Source of the DNA: an uncultured Bacilli bacterium
GTDB lineage: Bacteria > Bacillota_I > Bacilli_A > RF39 > UBA660
Reading direction: 5' to 3'
Length of the DNA stretch: 16,037 nt
NCBI GenBank assembly: GCA_934096105.1
Contig: CAKOLH010000020.1
Coordinates: 1-16,037 of the forward strand
The notes below the pieces were generated by a model that saw only the letters and a list, made by a program, of their open reading frames with translations, made no database searches and was not told the DNA's origin. The position numbers were made by a program, and so were the translations under genes. Shown here piece after piece: positions 1-6,345 of the stretch (its first letter is position 1; every line of letters starts with the position of its first letter).

Positions 1-1401
1 ACTGTCTATTTGGATGGTAAATCTATAGGTAGTGTTTCTTCAAAAGAAAGTTTTAATGATTATGTAAATAGTAAAGAGGAAGAACTAAAAAAGAAATATG
101 ATGTTGATACTGTTTATTCTCCTAAAGGGGTAGAAATAAAGAAGAATATTACTTATTATCCTTCTGTTAGCAGTGATGTTGAAATTTATAATAAAATAAT
201 TAGTAATAAAAAATTTACTGTTCATGGTTATCAAATTACTATTGTTAGTACTAATGATGAAGATAACAGCAAGAAAACTTTAAACTTATATGTTTTAGAT
301 AAAAAAGTATTTGATGAGGCTGTTGAGAACACTATTAAAGCCTTTGTTGATGAAGAACAATATGAAAAATTTGTTGCTGGTACACAAGAAGAAGTCAAAG
401 ATTTAGGAAGCATGATAGAGAATATTGATTTACTTGAAAATATTACTTATAAGGAAACTTTAATTTCTACTGATGAAAAAATTTTTACTGATGTTGATGA
501 ACTTAGTAAATATTTACTTTATGGTACTTTGGATAAACAAGAAACTTATATTGTTAAAGATGAAGATACTATAGAATCTATTGCTAATGATCATAAATTA
601 AATGTAAAAGAATTTTTGATAGCTAATCCTGATTTTACTAGTGAAAATAATTTACTATATGTTGGTCAAAAGGTTAATGTTGGACTTATTAATCCTGTTA
701 TATCTGTGGCAGTTGATGTTCATAGTGTTGGAGAAGAAGAAAGGACATATGATACTGAAATTCAATATGATTCTAGTCAATATATTGGATATCAAGAAAC
801 TATTAGAGAAGGAGAAAATGGCTTGTACAGAGTTACTAGAAAAAGTCAGTATGTAAATGGACAATTAAGATCTGGTACTATAGCTAATTCTACGGAAATT
901 AAGCCTCCAGTTAATAGAATTCTTTTAAAAGGAGAAAAATATGCTCCTAATGTTGCAGATTTAAGTTATTGGGCTTGGCCAACTGAAAAGCCTTATACTA
1001 TTACAACCTATTTTGAATATCGTTGGGGTTCTTTTCACGATGCTTTAGATATATATGTAGGATATGGTTCACCAATACACGCTGCGAATAATGGGGTTGT
1101 TGTTGATGCTAAAAATGGATGTTATCCAGGTGATACACGTTGCAATGGGGGAAGAGGCAATTATGTTATAGTTAATCATAATGTGGGTGGATACTACACT
1201 ATTTATATGCATTTAAAAGAATACTATGTTAGTATTGGTCAAACTGTTGTAAGAGGTCAAAAAATAGCCGCTATGGGGAACACTGGTTATGTTGTACCTA
1301 CGCCTAATTCAGGAAATCCTTATGGTGGCACCCATTTACACTTTTCTGTAAGAGTCGGTGGGCCTAATGCTACTCCGATAAATCCTCTAAGTTTATATTG
1401 A
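1..1401 (+). CDS. Cell-wall M23 metallopeptidase with LysM and G5 domains (5' end missing)
   Basis: The reading frame is open from base 1, so the N terminus, including any signal peptide, lies outside the window; 466 residues are visible. In window numbering, residues about 182-227 form a LysM module that binds peptidoglycan, about 231-311 resemble a G5 domain, and about 325-466 are a peptidase M23 (lysostaphin/LytM type) domain. The zinc ligands of M23 are present: His346 and Asp350 in HDALD, and His447 in the HLHF motif, with catalytic His445 and His404 in MHL. The enzyme should act outside the membrane and cut peptide cross-links in the wall during growth or remodelling. An insertion at 374-381 carries two cysteines that could form a disulfide. 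The stop codon overlaps the walJ start by one base (TGATG), so the two are co-transcribed. The domain assignment is firm; the exact bond cut is unknown. Confidence 0.92.
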   Translation, partial: TVYLDGKSIGSVSSKESFNDYVNSKEEELKKKYDVDTVYSPKGVEIKKNITYYPSVSSDVEIYNKIISNKKFTVHGYQITIVSTNDEDNSKKTLNLYVLDKKVFDEAVENTIKAFVDEEQYEKFVAGTQEEVKDLGSMIENIDLLENITYKETLISTDEKIFTDVDELSKYLLYGTLDKQETYIVKDEDTIESIANDHKLNVKEFLIANPDFTSENNLLYVGQKVNVGLINPVISVAVDVHSVGEEERTYDTEIQYDSSQYIGYQETIREGENGLYRVTRKSQYVNGQLRSGTIANSTEIKPPVNRILLKGEKYAPNVADLSYWAWPTEKPYTITTYFEYRWGSFHDALDIYVGYGSPIHAANNGVVVDAKNGCYPGDTRCNGGRGNYVIVNHNVGGYYTIYMHLKEYYVSIGQTVVRGQKIAAMGNTGYVVPTPNSGNPYGGTHLHFSVRVGGPNATPINPLSLY

Positions 1402-2156
1402 TGAAAGTATCTGTTTTATCATCTGGTAGTAAGGGTAATACTACTTATATAGAAAGTAATAATGCAAAAATACTTATTGATTTAGGAAATACTTCAAAAT
1501 ATGTAAAGGAAAAATTAGAGGATTTGGGAGTATCTCCTTCTGATATTGATGCTATATTAATTACCCATACTCATATTGATCATATAGGTGGTCTAAAAAT
1601 ATTTGCTAAGAAATATAATATTCCAGTATATATTACTGAAGTGATGCATGAAACACTTGATTATATAGATAATTATAAATTACTTGAAGATGAATTTGAT
1701 ATTAAAGATATTCATGTTACAGCGATTAAGACTTCACATGATGCACCTGATTCAAGAGGATATATTATTAGTAGTGAAAATAAATCAATTGTTTATATTA
1801 CTGATACTGGATATATTAATAAGAAATATTTTGATATACTTAGTAATAAGAATTTATATATTATGGAATCTAATCATGATGTAGAAATGCTTACTAATGG
1901 AAAATATCCTTTTAGTATTAGACAGAGAATACTATCTGATAAAGGGCATCTATCTAATTATGATTCTTCAAAATATTTGTCTTCTTTTATAGGAGACAAG
2001 ACTCATTATATATTACTTGCCCATTTATCACACGATAATAACACTGAAGAACTTGCTTACGAAACACTAGCAAATAGATTAAAAGAAGACAATAAACATG
2101 TGGATAATATAATTATTACTAAACAAAATGAAGAAACTGAGCTGATAAATGTATGA
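1401..2156 (+). CDS. walJ: WalJ/YycJ-type metallo-beta-lactamase-fold hydrolase
   Basis: This 251-residue protein has the metallo-beta-lactamase fold. The opening VSVLSSGSKGN is typical of the YycJ/WalJ family, and the metal site is visible as HTHIDH (His56, His58, Asp60, His61). The family is thought to be a cytoplasmic nuclease-like hydrolase linked to cell-wall and cell-cycle control. In Bacillus it sits in the walRK operon near rlmH, and here too rlmH follows directly. The ATG at 1401 is preferred over the in-frame TTG at 1398 because it makes the common one-base stop/start overlap with the upstream peptidase gene. Length is close to the usual 260 residues. The substrate is not known with certainty for the family. 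Confidence 0.9.
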   Translation: MKVSVLSSGSKGNTTYIESNNAKILIDLGNTSKYVKEKLEDLGVSPSDIDAILITHTHIDHIGGLKIFAKKYNIPVYITEVMHETLDYIDNYKLLEDEFDIKDIHVTAIKTSHDAPDSRGYIISSENKSIVYITDTGYINKKYFDILSNKNLYIMESNHDVEMLTNGKYPFSIRQRILSDKGHLSNYDSSKYLSSFIGDKTHYILLAHLSHDNNTEELAYETLANRLKEDNKHVDNIIITKQNEETELINV

Positions 2157-2587
2157 TAAAATTAATATGTGTTGGAAAAATAAAAGAAAAATATTTAACC
2201 GATGGAATAAATGATTATTTTAAAAGAATTAATAAATATCATAAGTTTGAAATAATTGAAGTGGAAGATTCTATACCTTCAATTGAAGAGACTAAGATAA
2301 TGAAACATATTGATAATAAAGATTATGTAATTACTTTGGAAATTGAAGGTAAAAGTCTATCTTCTCCACAATTTGCTGATAAATTAGATAATACTTTTAT
2401 ATCTCACTCTAATATTACTTTTGTAATAGGAGGCTCTTATGGACTCTCTGATAATGTTAAGAATAGATCTAATTATAAATTATCTTTTTCAAATATGACT
2501 TTTCCACATGGCTTGTTTAGATTAATATTCTTAGAACAATTATATAGATGTTTTAAAATTCTTAATAATGAGACATATCATAAATAG
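2153..2587 (+). CDS. rlmH: 23S rRNA (pseudouridine1915-N3)-methyltransferase RlmH
   Basis: This 144-residue protein is a small SPOUT-class methyltransferase. It uses S-adenosylmethionine to methylate N3 of pseudouridine 1915 in helix 69 of 23S rRNA, on assembled 70S ribosomes. The family pattern is clear: an N-terminal start with CVGKIKEKY, the SAM-binding GGSYGL at residues 93-98, and the C-terminal knot with FPHGLFRLIFLEQLYR and a closing ETYHK. It is about 15 residues shorter than the Bacillus protein but complete at both ends. The start overlaps the walJ stop by 4 nt (ATGA), indicating translational coupling. A terminator follows, so rlmH ends this transcription unit. Confidence 0.95.
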   Translation: MIKLICVGKIKEKYLTDGINDYFKRINKYHKFEIIEVEDSIPSIEETKIMKHIDNKDYVITLEIEGKSLSSPQFADKLDNTFISHSNITFVIGGSYGLSDNVKNRSNYKLSFSNMTFPHGLFRLIFLEQLYRCFKILNNETYHK

Positions 2588-2614
2588 AATTTTACTCTTA
2601 ATAATTAAATGTGT

Positions 2615-2639
2615 AAATAGAGTTTTGACTCTATTTTTT
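2615..2639 (+). terminator. Rho-independent terminator after rlmH
   Basis: A 9-bp perfect stem (2615-2623 with 2628-2636) with a TTTG loop runs into a T-tract. It closes the peptidase-walJ-rlmH unit and sits just before the promoter of the zinc-ribbon gene. Confidence 0.85.
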
Positions 2640-2642
2640 CTA

Positions 2643-2671
2643 TTGATAAAAGTATACTATTATGATAAAAT
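2643..2671 (+). promoter_or_regulatory. Sigma-A-type promoter for the zinc-ribbon gene and ksgA
   Basis: TTGATA at 2643-2648 and TAAAAT at 2666-2671 are separated by 17 bp. The predicted start lies a few bases before the AGGAGG ribosome binding site at 2683-2688. Confidence 0.65.
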
Positions 2672-2694
2672 ATTTGTTGTAGAGGAGGCAGTAT

Positions 2695-3111
2695 ATGTAT
2701 TGTAGAAATTGTGGTAATAAACTTGATGAGAATGCTTATGTATGTGTTAACTGTGGTGTTCTAGTAGATAATAATATAAATAACAATATTCCTTCGAGAG
2801 TATATAGAGAAAAGAAAAGGGGCGATAGTAATGCTACTGGTATACTTAGTATTATTTTTTCTTCATTAGCTGTTTTAGATGCTTTTGATTGTTTGACTAC
2901 TGACATAAGTGTGGTAGGAATGTATAGTAAAATATTAGATAGAATAATGTATTTATTTGGATTTGTTGGCTTTTCATTAACATTTATGATTGTGGGTTTT
3001 ATTTTATCATTAATTTATAAAAATAAAACTTGTAATAAGGTAGGCCTTGGCTTATCCTTACTTGCTTTGTTTCTTATAATAACTGAAGTATTGGTAGTGA
3101 TTTTTTATTAA
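2695..3111 (+). CDS. Zinc-ribbon integral membrane protein, function unknown
   Basis: The protein has 138 residues. It opens with a zinc ribbon made of two CxxC knuckles (CRNC at 3-6, CVNC at 17-20), the form annotated as a zinc-ribbon domain in many Bacillota membrane proteins. A charged linker is followed by hydrophobic stretches at about 45-62, 83-106 and 113-137 that can span the membrane. No catalytic motif is visible. The start is set by a strong AGGAGG at 2683-2688, six bases before the ATG. The gene has its own promoter and ends one base before ksgA, so it probably shares a transcript with it. Proteins of this shape are common and mostly uncharacterised, and I do not assign a role. 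Confidence 0.85.
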   Translation: MYCRNCGNKLDENAYVCVNCGVLVDNNINNNIPSRVYREKKRGDSNATGILSIIFSSLAVLDAFDCLTTDISVVGMYSKILDRIMYLFGFVGFSLTFMIVGFILSLIYKNKTCNKVGLGLSLLALFLIITEVLVVIFY

Positions 3112-3112
3112 T

Positions 3113-3907
3113 ATGTATAACTTTGATTTTAAAAAGACACTTGGACAAAATTTCTTAAAAGATGATAATATTGTAAATAAGATTGTTAATGCTACTGAAT
3201 ATAAGAAAAATAATTTGGTTATTGAAATTGGGCCGGGGGCAGGAGCATTAACTAAAAAATTACTTCCTAAAGTTGACAAGGCAATATTATATGAAATTGA
3301 TACTAGACTAGAAAAAATATTAAATAAGGAACTTGCTGAATACGATAATTATTCTATTATATTTGATGATTTTTTAAATAGAAATGTTAATGATGATTTA
3401 AGTAATTATAGTTTTGATAATTTATATATTGTGGCTAATTTACCATATTACATTACTACTCCTATTATAAGTAAAATTATTGAAGATAAGATACCTGCTT
3501 GTGAAATTATTATTATGATTCAAAAAGAGGTTGCTGATAGACTATGTGCTCTTGTTGGAACTAAAGAGTATGGACAACTTACTGTCTTTCTTAATTATTT
3601 TTATGATATTAAAAGAGTTACTAATGTTAGTAAAAATTCTTTTGTTCCAAAACCTAAGGTTGATTCCGCTGTTATTAAGATGGTTAAAAAGAATAACTTG
3701 GAATATGTTAAAGACTTGGATTTCTTTAGTAAAATAGTTAAAGATAGTTTTAGATTTAAAAGGAAAACTATTAAGAATAATTTATGTAATTATGATATGA
3801 ATATAATAGAGAAGGTACTTGAAAAGTATAACTTTAATGTTAGTACTAGAAGTGAAAATATTCCTTATTATGTTTTTGTAGAAATAGCAAATGAGTTATT
3901 GAAGTAG
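3113..3907 (+). CDS. rsmA: 16S rRNA (A1518/A1519-N6)-dimethyltransferase
   Basis: This 264-residue protein is the KsgA/RsmA dimethyltransferase, which adds two methyl groups to each of two adjacent adenines near the 3' end of 16S rRNA during late 30S assembly. The SAM site EIGPGAGALT is at residues 38-47 and the catalytic NLPYYITTP starts at 109. The N-terminal KKTLGQNFL is a family signature. Length matches the usual 260-290 residues. It starts one base after the stop of the upstream gene and has no clear ribosome binding site, which suggests coupled translation. The next gene, yabG, is its neighbour in Bacillus as well. The gene's 3' end forms part of the terminator stem. Confidence 0.97.
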   Translation: MYNFDFKKTLGQNFLKDDNIVNKIVNATEYKKNNLVIEIGPGAGALTKKLLPKVDKAILYEIDTRLEKILNKELAEYDNYSIIFDDFLNRNVNDDLSNYSFDNLYIVANLPYYITTPIISKIIEDKIPACEIIIMIQKEVADRLCALVGTKEYGQLTVFLNYFYDIKRVTNVSKNSFVPKPKVDSAVIKMVKKNNLEYVKDLDFFSKIVKDSFRFKRKTIKNNLCNYDMNIIEKVLEKYNFNVSTRSENIPYYVFVEIANELLK

Positions 3908-3922
3908 AATAACTCTTTTTTT
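3893..3922 (+). terminator. Terminator overlapping the 3' end of ksgA
   Basis: An 8-bp stem (3893-3900 with 3908-3915) encloses a 7-base loop holding the ksgA stop codon. It is followed by seven T residues. The left arm is coding sequence, an example of the tight packing in this region. Confidence 0.85.
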
Positions 3923-3967
3923 GTTATATATTTTTACTTATTACATAATATTAAATGGGTGAATATT

Positions 3968-4729
3968 ATGTTTCAAGTAGGTGATTTAGTTACTAGAAAG
4001 TCTTATGATAATGATATTATATTTAGAATTATGGCTGTTAATGATGGTAATTATATACTTAAGGGTGAATTTGTTAGATTGTATGCTGATAGTCCTAAAG
4101 AAGATTTAAAAATATATGCTGATGATGATAAGGATGATTTTACTCCTAATATTGATAATTTTAGAAGTTTGGATAGAAATGAATACTTTTATTTACCAGG
4201 AAAAATTGTGCATTTGGATCAGGATTTATCTTTTATGAATAAATGTATGGACTTCTATAAAAAGAATAGAATTAAGGCTTACGGAATTTGTACTGATGGT
4301 AAGGATTTATCTAATGTTGTTACGGAGAGTCTTAATAAATATAATCCGGATATTATTGTTATTACTGGGCATGATGCACTATACCGTAAAAAAAGAAAGG
4401 ACAATAGTTATAAGAGTAGTGATGAATTTGTTACGGCAATTAAGACTGCTAGAAAGTATGAAAATTCTCATGAAAAACTTATTATAATAGCGGGAGCTTG
4501 CCAGTCTAACTATGAGGAACTAATTAAGGCAGGGGCTAATTTTGCCTCTAGTCCTAAGAGGATTAATATACATGCACTTGATCCAGCAATTATTGCTACT
4601 TGTCTTGCTTTTTCAGATAAAAACAAAGATATTGATTTGATAAAGATTCTTAATAAGACTAAATATGGTTCTGATGGAATAGGGGGGATTATTACCAAGG
4701 GTACTATGTATATTGGGTATCCTAGATGA
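3968..4729 (+). CDS. yabG: Sporulation-specific cysteine protease YabG
   Basis: This 253-residue protein matches the YabG family (peptidase U57), which cleaves spore coat proteins and other spore components during sporulation and germination. The opening FQVGDLVTRKSYDNDIIFRI is typical. The two residues reported as essential in this family can be placed at His135 in ITGHDA and Cys178 in AGACQS. The ATG at 3968 is chosen over the in-frame GTG at 3959 because GGGTGA at 3957-3962 is then a ribosome binding site about six bases away. The protein is somewhat shorter than the 290-residue Bacillus form. Its stop overlaps the veg start by 4 nt. A CATAATAT at 3944-3951 hints at a sporulation sigma factor, but no good -35 accompanies it, so regulation is uncertain. 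Confidence 0.95.
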   Translation: MFQVGDLVTRKSYDNDIIFRIMAVNDGNYILKGEFVRLYADSPKEDLKIYADDDKDDFTPNIDNFRSLDRNEYFYLPGKIVHLDQDLSFMNKCMDFYKKNRIKAYGICTDGKDLSNVVTESLNKYNPDIIVITGHDALYRKKRKDNSYKSSDEFVTAIKTARKYENSHEKLIIIAGACQSNYEELIKAGANFASSPKRINIHALDPAIIATCLAFSDKNKDIDLIKILNKTKYGSDGIGGIITKGTMYIGYPR

Positions 4730-4953
4730 TTATGACAATAGAGAAAATTAAAAATAATATAGATAGTAAAAAGGGAGATAATGTAAAAGTAGTTTATAAT
4801 GGTAGTAGAAATAAGAAAGAAGAATATGAAGGGATTATAAAAGAAGTGTATAATTATATATTTATTATTAAAACTGATGGTAATGAAGTTAAAAGTTTTA
4901 GTTATAGGGATGTTCTTACTAATACGATAGAGTTATTTTTTGATAAAGTGTAA
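4726..4953 (+). CDS. veg: Veg family protein
   Basis: This 75-residue protein corresponds to Veg, an abundant small protein of Bacillota encoded next to yabG. In B. subtilis it affects biofilm matrix expression; its biochemical activity is unresolved. The family pattern shows in the N-terminal IEKIKNNIDSKKGDNV, the GIIKEVYNYIFIIK core and the closing SYRDVLTNTIELFF. It is about ten residues shorter than the Bacillus protein. The ATG at 4726 overlaps the yabG stop (ATGA); a second ATG at 4732 is also possible. In Bacillus veg has its own strong promoter, whereas here the overlap implies that it is read from the yabG transcript, unless a promoter lies inside yabG. Confidence 0.92.
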   Translation: MIMTIEKIKNNIDSKKGDNVKVVYNGSRNKKEEYEGIIKEVYNYIFIIKTDGNEVKSFSYRDVLTNTIELFFDKV

Positions 4954-4969
4954 AATTTGTATAAAGTAC

Positions 4970-4998
4970 TTGCAATTCTTTTATAAATAATATAAAAT
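4970..4998 (+). promoter_or_regulatory. Sigma-A-type promoter for spoVG
   Basis: TTGCAA at 4970-4975 and TAAAAT at 4993-4998 are spaced by 17 bp. The ribosome binding site AAGGAG (5021-5026) and the spoVG ATG follow. In Bacillus spoVG uses sigma-H; no such pattern was recognised here. Confidence 0.65.
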
Positions 4999-5035
4999 GT
5001 AATTAGAAAGTATTTTCTAGAAGGAGTTGATAGAC

Positions 5036-5293
5036 ATGAAGATTACTTCAGTAACTGTTCGTAAAATCGAAAAGGAAAATTCAAGAATGAAAGGAATTGC
5101 ATCAGTACTTATTGATGACTGCTTCGCTGTACATGATATAAGAATAATTGATGGCGATAATGGATTATTTATTGCTATGCCAAGTAAGCCTACTGCTACT
5201 GGTGGACACAGAGATACAGCACATCCTATTGACAAAGAAACAAGAAAGATGTTTGAAGATGCTATCTTTGAAGAATATAATAAGACTGAATAA
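5036..5293 (+). CDS. spoVG: SpoVG RNA/DNA-binding regulator
   Basis: This 85-residue protein is SpoVG, a small nucleic-acid-binding regulator first found as a stage V sporulation gene and also involved in septation control and virulence in other Firmicutes. The sequence is highly typical: MKITSVTVRKI at the start, the MKGIASVLIDDCF strand, the core VHDIRIIDGDNGLFIAMPSK and the loop GGHRDTAHPI. ATG 5036 is chosen because AAGGAG at 5021-5026 lies nine bases upstream; the in-frame TTG at 5027 abuts that site and cannot use it. The gene is a single-gene unit with its own promoter and terminator. Its codon choice (more C-ending codons) looks adapted to high expression. Confidence 0.97.
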   Translation: MKITSVTVRKIEKENSRMKGIASVLIDDCFAVHDIRIIDGDNGLFIAMPSKPTATGGHRDTAHPIDKETRKMFEDAIFEEYNKTE

Positions 5294-5322
5294 AAACTAT
5301 TAGGAAAAACTAATAGTTTTTT
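5293..5322 (+). terminator. Terminator after spoVG
   Basis: An 11-bp perfect stem (5293-5303 with 5310-5320) with a GAAAAA loop is followed by a T-run. It begins inside the spoVG stop codon and ends where the putative yabP promoter begins. Confidence 0.9.
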
Positions 5323-5350
5323 CATATCTATTTGTTTTTTTGCATATAAT
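5322..5350 (+). promoter_or_regulatory. Putative sigma-E (mother-cell) promoter for yabP-yabQ
   Basis: TCATATC at 5322-5328 fits the sigma-E -35 consensus (G/T)(A/C)ATATT with one mismatch. CATATAAT at 5343-5350 fits the -10 consensus CATAcanT with one mismatch, and the spacer is 14 bp. B. subtilis yabP is sigma-E dependent. No sigma-A -35 stands at the right distance. Confidence 0.6.
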
Positions 5351-5368
5351 CTTCTAGGAGGATATATT

Positions 5369-5665
5369 ATGGATAAAACAAGTAATATTGATAGTGGTTA
5401 TAATCATGGTCTTTCTATTGCGGAAAGAAAGAGTATTGTTTTGACTGGGGTAAAGAAGATTGAAAGTTTTGATAGTGAAGAATTTCTTATGGAGACGACA
5501 ATGGGATATTTAGCGATAAAGGGTAGTGAACTTGAAATTATTAAACTGGATACTTATCAGGGAAACGTTTCAATAAAGGGAAGAATAGATAGTTTGATGT
5601 ACTTAGATAATGTTAATGGCAAAAAGAATAAAGATGATTCTCTTTTGAATAAGTTATTTAAATGA
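5369..5665 (+). CDS. yabP: Sporulation protein YabP
   Basis: This 98-residue protein belongs to the YabP/YqfC family, needed in the mother cell for spore cortex and coat assembly. The signature is a beta-rich domain with LTGVKKIESFDSEEFLMET, then MGYLAIKGSELEI and a GNVSIKGRIDSLMY strand. Length equals the Bacillus protein. A strong AGGAGG at 5356-5361 stands seven bases before the ATG. The stop overlaps the yabQ start by 4 nt, the same gene pair as in Bacillus and Clostridia. The upstream sigma-E-like promoter suggests expression only during sporulation. Its molecular activity is not established in the family. Confidence 0.95.
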   Translation: MDKTSNIDSGYNHGLSIAERKSIVLTGVKKIESFDSEEFLMETTMGYLAIKGSELEIIKLDTYQGNVSIKGRIDSLMYLDNVNGKKNKDDSLLNKLFK

Positions 5666-5943
5666 TATTAAGAATTCAAATATATTCTTTGTTATTTTCT
5701 TTCTTTTATGGAATATTTGTATTTTTTTTATTAGAACTTAATTATAAATTATTGTATACTGGTAAAACTCTTTATAGAATTATTATTTCTTTTTTGTTTG
5801 TTATGTTTATTTCACTATTATATTTTTATGGATTACTTAAGATTAATAATGGTATTATTCATATATATTTCTTAATTGTTATGTTTACAGGTTATATGTT
5901 ATCTTTTGTCATATATAGGAAAATTCGTTGTAAAAAAAGTTAA
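5662..5943 (+). CDS. yabQ: Spore cortex protein YabQ (short form)
   Basis: This 93-residue, very hydrophobic protein has three or four membrane-spanning stretches at roughly 5-25, 37-57 and 66-85. It has the N-terminal pattern of YabQ (QIYSLLFSFFYGIFVFFLLE), a membrane protein required for spore cortex formation in Bacillus. Identification also rests on position directly after yabP with a 4-nt ATGA overlap. It is less than half the length of the B. subtilis protein and lacks a soluble C-terminal tail, so it represents the minimal membrane core. The divIC promoter lies across its last codons. Confidence 0.88.
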   Translation: MILRIQIYSLLFSFFYGIFVFFLLELNYKLLYTGKTLYRIIISFLFVMFISLLYFYGLLKINNGIIHIYFLIVMFTGYMLSFVIYRKIRCKKS

Positions 5944-5956
5944 GTTATGCTATAAT
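5928..5956 (+). promoter_or_regulatory. Sigma-A promoter with extended -10 for divIC
   Basis: TTGTAA at 5928-5933, a 17-bp spacer and TATAAT at 5951-5956 preceded by TGC make a strong extended -10 promoter. It overlaps the end of yabQ and separates the division gene from the sporulation operon. Confidence 0.75.
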
Positions 5957-5978
5957 TTTAGTGTAAGAAGGTGATAAC

Positions 5979-6308
5979 TTGGCTAAGAGTAAGAATAAGA
6001 ATACTAGAAAAAGTAAAATTAGTAAAAAGGCTAAACTTAGAATACTGCTATTCTTTATTATTTTTGGTGGTATTATAGGATCTCTTAGTTATAGTTTTTT
6101 TTCTAATGTTAATAAGATAGTTAGTATTAAAAAAGAAAAACAAGTTCTTAATGATAGAATTGCAGAACTTACTGATGAAGAAGAGGTTTTGAATTCGGAT
6201 ATTAAGAAACTTGAGGATCCTGAATATGTTGCGAGATATGCAAGAGAAAAGTATTTGTATTCTAAGGATGGAGAACTTATTATTAGAATACCGGATGAAG
6301 ATAATTAA
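5979..6308 (+). CDS. divIC: Septum formation initiator, DivIC/FtsB family
   Basis: This 109-residue protein has a short basic cytoplasmic N terminus rich in Lys, one membrane segment at about 24-43, then a predicted coiled coil at about 48-80 and a C-terminal block with DPEYVARYAREKYLYSKDGE. This is the signature of the DivIC/FtsB family, which forms a complex with FtsL and DivIB and activates septal wall synthesis. The start is TTG at 5979, supported by AGAAGGTGA at 5967-5974; no in-frame ATG lies near, so a TTG start is likely real and may limit expression. Position after yabPQ is conserved with Bacillus. Unlike Bacillus, it faces ftsH and tilS instead of being followed by them. Confidence 0.93.
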   Translation: MAKSKNKNTRKSKISKKAKLRILLFFIIFGGIIGSLSYSFFSNVNKIVSIKKEKQVLNDRIAELTDEEEVLNSDIKKLEDPEYVARYAREKYLYSKDGELIIRIPDEDN

Positions 6309-6345
6309 AAGAAGATACTATTTGGTTTTAGTATCTTCTTTTTTT
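6307..6345. terminator. Bidirectional terminator between divIC and ftsH
   Basis: A 14-bp perfect stem (6307-6320 with 6329-6342) has an 8-base loop. On the + strand it ends in a long T-run. On the - strand it ends in TTTTAATTAT. The divIC and ftsH stop codons lie on the left arm, so one hairpin serves both convergent genes. Confidence 0.88.

Noticed and set aside
3944..3951. CATAATAT before yabG as a sigma-K or sigma-E -10
   Set aside because: No acceptable -35 stands at the usual spacing, and the sigma-K pattern CATAnnnTA is not met, so I do not list it as a promoter.
1399..4729. TGA as a tryptophan codon, as in mycoplasmas
   Set aside because: TGA ends the peptidase, walJ, yabG and yabP frames at natural family ends, and tryptophan is encoded by TGG.
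5017..5325. A 102-codon frame opposite spoVG
   Set aside because: SpoVG is unmistakable on the other strand; the antisense frame has no independent support.
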